Shown: positions 59,315 through 64,000 of the stretch, one piece after another | How positions within the stretch are numbered: position 1 is the first letter of the stretch | How the letters are laid out: every line of letters starts with the position of its first letter | Source of the DNA: Enterobacter cloacae | Lineage (GTDB): Bacteria > Pseudomonadota > Gammaproteobacteria > Enterobacterales > Enterobacteriaceae | Assembly: GCF_011078175.1 (NCBI RefSeq) | Contig: NZ_JAALCJ010000001.1 | Span: forward strand, 744,001 to 808,000 | Direction: 5' to 3' | DNA: 64,000 nucleotides | Position numbers and translations under genes: made by a program | Notes under the pieces: generated by a model | Told to the model about the DNA's origin: nothing | The model's input: the letters and a program-made list of their open reading frames with translations, nothing else | The model's database searches: none

Positions 59315-60295
59315 TCAGGCTTTTGGTTTGTAGTTTCTCAGCGCGTTACGGCCAAGAACGACAGCAGAACCGATGATCCCGCCGAGGAGAACGGCAAGGA
59401 TGAGAGTAATGGCCTTTTTGGGACTGTCACGACGTATAGGCAGATTAGGTTTCATGATGTAACGGTACACGTGTAACGTGTCTGGATTAACGTTAAGGTT
59501 CTGAATATCCAGTAAATTTTGTTTGGTCTGATAATAGAGACTAGTAAAAACCAGCGGACGAGACGCTTCGTTTTCAATCATCGATTTTAGGGCTTCACTA
59601 CCCAGCAGGAACATGGTTTCTTGGGTCACATCCTGTGTTTGTTGAATCTGCGGACCTTTGATTTTCGCAGCTTCTGCGTTTTTTAATGCCTCAGTAATCT
59701 GCTTAATACGCAGATCTTTTTGCTCCTGCGCAACTTTCTCCTGGTTTTGAAGAGAGTCGTTTAAGGTTGTTATCTGCTGTTTGAGGTTATCACTCAAATC
59801 AAGCGTCAGCTCTTTTGCCGTCTGCTCATCGACCTGCTGAATATACTGTGCCAACTGCTTTTGCGCTGCTTCAGCCGATTCACCTTGATAGCTTACGGTT
59901 AATGGCAACGTCTGCCCTTTAACAGTAGGTTCGATAGTGAGTTTTTCGGGTTCTTCCTGATTTTCCAGGGCTTGGGCCAGGGCAGAAAAGGATGAATTGA
60001 AACGACCAATGGCACGATTCTGAATGTCGGTCATTGAGGGGCCTGAGCCGCGATAAAGTATGTCTAATGCATTAGAATAAGTTGCAATTTGTGCTGCATC
60101 AGGTTGGGATATGATAGCAGACGATGTCCATTTTTCTTGAACAACGGTAATGTACACAGTAGCAAGAACGATAAATATAGCGGTGAACGCCCCTATTACC
60201 CACTTACCACTCCATAATTGCAGCAATAAATCGAGAAAATCAATTTGTTCCTGGTCATTGCTACTAATGACCGGGTTATTGTTGTTTTGCGTCAT
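59315..60295 (-). CDS. wzz: O-antigen chain length determinant Wzz
   Basis: Polysaccharide co-polymerase of 326 aa in the inner membrane that sets the modal length of O-antigen. Two helices bracket a long periplasmic coiled-coil region: TM1 about residues 34-54 (VIGAFTAIFIVLATVYITVV) and TM2 about 297-317 (ALTLILAVLLGG-type segment), the latter preceded by the Pro-rich LPIRRDSPKKA of the family. Location between hisI and ugd is standard. Confidence 0.93.
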   Translation of the reverse strand: MTQNNNNPVISSNDQEQIDFLDLLLQLWSGKWVIGAFTAIFIVLATVYITVVQEKWTSSAIISQPDAAQIATYSNALDILYRGSGPSMTDIQNRAIGRFNSSFSALAQALENQEEPEKLTIEPTVKGQTLPLTVSYQGESAEAAQKQLAQYIQQVDEQTAKELTLDLSDNLKQQITTLNDSLQNQEKVAQEQKDLRIKQITEALKNAEAAKIKGPQIQQTQDVTQETMFLLGSEALKSMIENEASRPLVFTSLYYQTKQNLLDIQNLNVNPDTLHVYRYIMKPNLPIRRDSPKKAITLILAVLLGGIIGSAVVLGRNALRNYKPKA

Positions 60296-60487
60296 ACAAT
60301 CCCTAACAAATGAAAAAGGGCAAAATAATCATGTTTACATAGTGTATCTCTTGTTGGCGATTTTTCTATAAGAATCCGATGAGTTATATCGGAAAGATGG
60401 GTTAGGTAACTCTCTCTCAACGCGCTATCATAGCCGTATTTTGCTGCCTAAGGGCATAACAGGTACATAGTGTTGATGAGGGATATT

Positions 60488-61492
60488 ATGAAATTTTTGG
60501 TAACGGGCGCGGCAGGCTTTATCGGTTCTCACGTCAGCAAGCGTCTGCTTGGCGCAGGGCATGACGTCGTTGGGATTGATAATCTGAATGATTACTACGA
60601 CCCCAACCTCAAGCTCGCCCGCCTCGAACTGCTCAAATCCCAGAGTTTTACTTTCCACAAGCTGGACTTAGCGGACCGCGAGGGCATGGCTGCGCTCTTC
60701 GCCAATGAGAAATTTGACCGCGTGATCCATCTTGCCGCCCAGGCGGGCGTGCGCTACTCGCTGGAAAACCCCCATGCCTACGCGGATGCTAACCTGGTAG
60801 GTCACCTGAACGTGCTGGAAGGCTGTCGCCACAACAAGGTTCAGCATCTTCTGTATGCGTCATCCAGTTCCGTTTACGGCCTCAACCGAAAAATGCCGTT
60901 TTCTACTGACGACTCCGTGGACCATCCGGTCTCCCTGTATGCCGCCACCAAAAAAGCTAACGAGCTGATGTCGCATACCTATTCGCATCTGTACAACCTG
61001 CCGACCACTGGTCTGCGCTTCTTTACCGTGTATGGCCCGTGGGGGCGCCCGGACATGGCGCTGTTTAAATTCACCAAAGCTATGATTGAAGGCAACAGTA
61101 TCGACGTCTACAACTACGGTAAGATGAAGCGCGACTTCACCTATATCGATGATATTGCGGAGGCGATTATTCGCCTACAGGACGTCATTCCTCAGGCCGA
61201 TGCCGACTGGACCGTCGAAACCGGTTCGCCAGCAACCAGCTCTGCCCCGTATCGCGTATATAACATCGGCAACAGTTCACCTGTCGAACTGATGGATTAC
61301 ATTACCGCGCTTGAAGAGGCGCTGGGCAAAGAAGCAGTCAAAAATATGATGCCGATCCAGCCGGGGGATGTGCTGGAGACCAGTGCGGACACCAAAGCGC
61401 TGTACGACGTCATTGGTTTTAAACCACAGACCTCAGTCAAAGAGGGCGTAAAAAACTTCGTCGACTGGTACCGCAACTTCTATAACGTTTAA
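60488..61492 (+). CDS. uge: UDP-glucuronate 4-epimerase (uge-like)
   Basis: Extended SDR of 334 aa that interconverts UDP-glucuronate and UDP-galacturonate for lipopolysaccharide core or capsule. NAD motif [10 protein letters not shown], catalytic Ser-x-Tyr-Lys in SSSSVYG and YAATKKANE, and substrate motif [18 protein letters not shown] at 60488 behind GAGGG is used, not the upstream one at 60470. In Klebsiella uge sits in the same region next to ugd, whose product is its substrate. Divergent from wzz. Confidence 0.85.
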   Translation: MKFLVTGAAGFIGSHVSKRLLGAGHDVVGIDNLNDYYDPNLKLARLELLKSQSFTFHKLDLADREGMAALFANEKFDRVIHLAAQAGVRYSLENPHAYADANLVGHLNVLEGCRHNKVQHLLYASSSSVYGLNRKMPFSTDDSVDHPVSLYAATKKANELMSHTYSHLYNLPTTGLRFFTVYGPWGRPDMALFKFTKAMIEGNSIDVYNYGKMKRDFTYIDDIAEAIIRLQDVIPQADADWTVETGSPATSSAPYRVYNIGNSSPVELMDYITALEEALGKEAVKNMMPIQPGDVLETSADTKALYDVIGFKPQTSVKEGVKNFVDWYRNFYNV

Positions 61493-61496
61493 AAAC

Positions 61497-61527
61497 AAAA
61501 AACCCGGCAGAGTGCCGGGTTTTTTTA
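61497..61527 (+). terminator. terminator between uge and ugd, bidirectional
   Basis: AACCCGGCA/TGCCGGGTT, 9 bp with a 3-base loop and flanking A and T runs; ends both convergent genes. Confidence 0.9.
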
Positions 61528-61541
61528 TATCACGATTTAAA

Positions 61542-62708
61542 TCAGTCGCTGCCGAACAAATCGCGGGTATAAACTTTATCTTTCACGTCCGCCAGCTCTT
61601 CCGCCATGCGGTTGGAGATAATCACGTCCGCTTCTTTCTTAAACGCATCCAGATCGCGGATCACACGTGAATGGAAGAACTCGTCTTCCTGCATGGCCGG
61701 TTCATAAATGATCACCTGCACGCCTTTCGCCTTAATACGCTTCATAATCCCCTGAATGGAAGAAGCGCGGAAGTTATCGGAACCGCTCTTCATGATCAGG
61801 CGATACACACCCACCACTTTCGGCTGACGCGCGAGAATGGAATCCGAGATGAAGTCTTTACGCGTGCGGTTGGCATCCACAATGGCGGAAATCAGGTTGT
61901 TCGGCACCGCCTGATAGTTTGCCAGCAGCTGCTTGGTATCTTTAGGCAGGCAGTAGCCACCGTAACCGAAGGACGGGTTGTTGTAATGGTTACCGATACG
62001 CGGGTCAAGACACACGCCTTCGATGATCTGACGGGTGTTCAGACCTAAGCTCTCGGCATAGCTGTCAAGTTCGTTGAAGTAAGCCACACGCATCGCCAGA
62101 TAGGTGTTAGCGAAAAGCTTAATGGCCTCAGCTTCTGTGGAATCGGTGAACAGTACCGGAACATCTTTTTTAATGGCGCCTTCCTGAAGTAATGCAGCAA
62201 AACGCTCCGCACGCTCGGAACGCTCGCCAATCACGATACGGGATGGGTGCAGGTTATCGTATAACGCCCTGCCCTCGCGGAGAAATTCCGGCGAGAAGAA
62301 GACATTATCAATACCCAACTCTTCTTTAATCGATTTGGTAAAGCCCACTGGAATCGTCGACTTGATGATCATCACTGCGTTAGGGTTAATTGCCGTAACG
62401 TCTTTGATCACCGCTTCAACGGTTGAGGTATTAAAATAGTTGGTTTTAGGATCGTAGTCGGTCGGCGTGGCGATGATGACGAAATCCGCATCGCGGTAAG
62501 CGTCTTCTTTGTCCGTGGTAGCGCGGAAGTTCAGCGGTTTAGTCGCGAGGTATTCTTCAATCTCTTTATCGACAATAGGAGACTTCTTCTGGTTAAGCAT
62601 GTCCACTTTTGCCTGCACGATATCCAGCGCAACCACTTCATGGTTTTGTGCAATCAGAATACCGTTTGAGAGACCAACATAGCCTGTTCCGGAGATGGTT
62701 ATTTTCAT
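61542..62708 (-). CDS. ugd: UDP-glucose 6-dehydrogenase
   Basis: Cytoplasmic enzyme that oxidises UDP-glucose to UDP-glucuronate with two NAD; feeds colanic acid, capsule, uge and L-Ara4N lipid A modification. 388 aa (E. coli 388), starting [16 protein letters not shown] with the NAD motif, and with the catalytic Cys in [14 protein letters not shown]. Start at 62708 is set by homology; the upstream frame extension is the leader. Between wzz and gnd as in E. coli. Confidence 0.97.
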   Translation of the reverse strand: MKITISGTGYVGLSNGILIAQNHEVVALDIVQAKVDMLNQKKSPIVDKEIEEYLATKPLNFRATTDKEDAYRDADFVIIATPTDYDPKTNYFNTSTVEAVIKDVTAINPNAVMIIKSTIPVGFTKSIKEELGIDNVFFSPEFLREGRALYDNLHPSRIVIGERSERAERFAALLQEGAIKKDVPVLFTDSTEAEAIKLFANTYLAMRVAYFNELDSYAESLGLNTRQIIEGVCLDPRIGNHYNNPSFGYGGYCLPKDTKQLLANYQAVPNNLISAIVDANRTRKDFISDSILARQPKVVGVYRLIMKSGSDNFRASSIQGIMKRIKAKGVQVIIYEPAMQEDEFFHSRVIRDLDAFKKEADVIISNRMAEELADVKDKVYTRDLFGSD

Positions 62709-62961
62709 TTGTTTGACTTCTTCAAATTTGAGTTTCTGGAGGCGTAAGCACACCACCGCAATAAACAACTGTTGAGGTTTTTACCTCTTAAGTTGAGGGA
62801 CTGTCAAGGCGAATGCCTTGCTTCAGAAAGGGATAAAGGTAGTGGTTTACGCGGCAATGAAAGTGGCAGGCTGGAAAAACTAAGTCAACATGGGCCTGAA
62901 AGCGATAAAAAAAGCCCGGTGAGACACACCGGGCCATGCTATCAGACTGAGTTAAATCAGA
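62709..62961. other. intergenic region between gnd and ugd
   Basis: 253 bases without a supportable gene, containing the ugd promoter region and the gnd terminator. No JUMPstart element is seen; it is expected upstream of the polysaccharide cluster, beyond gnd. Confidence 0.5.
62907..62934 (-). terminator. gnd terminator
   Basis: On the minus strand GCCCGGTG/CACCGGGC with a 5-base loop followed by seven T, 28 bases behind the gnd stop. Confidence 0.85.
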
Positions 62962-64000
62962 TTAATCCAGCCATTCAGTGTGGAACACACCTTCTTTATC
63001 CGTACGCTTATAGGTATGCGCACCGAAGTAGTCACGCTGTGCCTGAATCAGGTTCGCTGGCAGAACGGCAGCACGATAGCTGTCGTAGTATGCCACCGCA
63101 GCGGAGAAGGTCGGAACCGGGATACCATTCTGCACTGCGTACGCAACCACATCACGCAGCGCCTGCTGATATTCGTCAGCAATTTGTTTGAAGTAAGGTG
63201 CCAGCAGAAGGTTTGCGATACCCGCGTTTTCAGCATAGGCATCGGTGATTTTTTGCAGGAACTGAGCGCGAATGATACAGCCGGCACGGAAGATCTTCGC
63301 GATCTCACCGTAGTTCAGATCCCAGTTGTTCTCGTCAGATGCCGCGCGCAGCTGGGAGAAGCCTTGCGCGTAAGAGACGATTTTACCCAGATACAGCGCG
63401 CGACGGACTTTCTCAACGAACTCGGCTTTATCACCAGCGGGTTTGGCCTGAGGACCAGACAACACTTTAGATGCCGCCACACGCTGCTCTTTCAGAGAAG
63501 AGATATAACGTGCAAAAACAGATTCGGTGATCAGGGACAGTGGCTCACCCAGGTCCAGAGAGCTCTGGCTGGTCCATTTACCGGTGCCTTTGTTCGCGGC
63601 TTCATCCAGAATCACATCAACCAGGTATTTTCCCTCTTCATCTTTCTTGGTGAAGATATCTTTGGTGATGTCGATCAGGTAGCTGTTCAGCTCGCCTTTA
63701 TTCCACTCGGTAAAAGTCTCTGCGAGCTCCTCGTTGGAGAGGTTCAGGCCGCCCTTCAGCAGAGAGTAGGCTTCAGCAATCAGCTGCATGTCGCCATACT
63801 CAATGCCGTTGTGAACCATTTTCACGTAATGACCAGCGCCATCAGGACCGATATAGGTCACGCATGGCTCACCGTCTTCAGCGACGGCTGCGATTTTAGT
63901 CAGGATAGGCGCGACCAGTTCGTACGCTTCTTTCTGTCCACCAGGCATGATGGATGGGCCTTTCAGGGCGCCCTCTTCACCGCCGGATACGCCGGTACCA
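62962..64000 (-). CDS. gnd: 6-phosphogluconate dehydrogenase, 5' part outside the window
   Basis: Pentose phosphate pathway enzyme that decarboxylates 6-phosphogluconate to ribulose 5-phosphate with NADP. The C-terminal about 345 of 468 residues are present; the frame runs off the window edge at [21 protein letters not shown], and the N-terminal NADP motif is missing. [15 protein letters not shown] and [13 protein letters not shown] are typical. Close to identical with E. coli Gnd, a gene often recombined with the neighbouring O-antigen cluster. Confidence 0.97.
   Translation of the reverse strand, partial: GTGVSGGEEGALKGPSIMPGGQKEAYELVAPILTKIAAVAEDGEPCVTYIGPDGAGHYVKMVHNGIEYGDMQLIAEAYSLLKGGLNLSNEELAETFTEWNKGELNSYLIDITKDIFTKKDEEGKYLVDVILDEAANKGTGKWTSQSSLDLGEPLSLITESVFARYISSLKEQRVAASKVLSGPQAKPAGDKAEFVEKVRRALYLGKIVSYAQGFSQLRAASDENNWDLNYGEIAKIFRAGCIIRAQFLQKITDAYAENAGIANLLLAPYFKQIADEYQQALRDVVAYAVQNGIPVPTFSAAVAYYDSYRAAVLPANLIQAQRDYFGAHTYKRTDKEGVFHTEWLD

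Overview
The window is enterobacterial chromosome, most likely from the Enterobacter cloacae complex or a close relative. The gene order mtfA - asn tRNA - cbl - nac - asn tRNA - erfK, then shiA - amn - asn tRNA - yeeO, then tmaR - yeeA - sbmC - dacD - sbcB - plaP - yeeY - yeeZ - hisLGDCBHAFI - wzz - ugd - gnd is the E. coli K-12 44-45 min backbone with insertions and losses. Most protein sequences are close to E. coli. Species assignment is inference from layout and similarity by eye.

Layout. 1-7.1 kb: the 3' part of a class I fumarase gene, a LysR regulator, a secreted serine hydrolase, and a citrate-type MFS symporter followed by an orphan ModA-like binding protein with a convergent LysR regulator. 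7.1-17.3 kb: mtfA, then a complete chromosomal aerobactin locus (shiF divergent from iucABCD-iutA) with a Fur box. 17.4-25.2 kb: an AT-rich island behind the first asn tRNA. It holds a holin/M15-endopeptidase pair under a near-ideal class II CRP promoter, an arylsulfotransferase-family protein without signal peptide, a zinc-ribbon protein of unknown function, and two tandem UshA-type nucleotidases. 25.2-28.6 kb: the backbone genes cbl, nac (with sigma-54 promoter and NtrC site), a second asn tRNA and the L,D-transpeptidase gene erfK. 28.7-38 kb: accessory genes (P-type ATPase, UspG-like protein, a small membrane peptide, a two-gene RND pump, a membrane acyltransferase, PagP). 38-52 kb: backbone (shiA, amn, two more asn tRNAs, yeeO, tmaR, yeeA, sbmC, dacD, sbcB, plaP, yeeY, yeeZ). 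52-59.3 kb: the histidine operon with leader peptide and attenuator. 59.3-64 kb: the edge of the polysaccharide locus (wzz, uge, ugd, gnd), with gnd cut by the window end.

How it works together. The accessory genes lie among four identical tRNA-Asn genes that share promoters and terminators. No integrase or transposase gene is visible anywhere. Aerobactin genes form one translationally coupled, Fur-controlled unit for iron capture. The most unusual part is the island at 17.4-25 kb: phage-type lysis genes stand alone, apparently under CRP control, directly upstream of a large protein that belongs to a normally periplasmic enzyme family but has no export signal. This arrangement resembles holin/endolysin-based (type 10) secretion loci and is the best candidate for an undescribed system here; that reading is inference.
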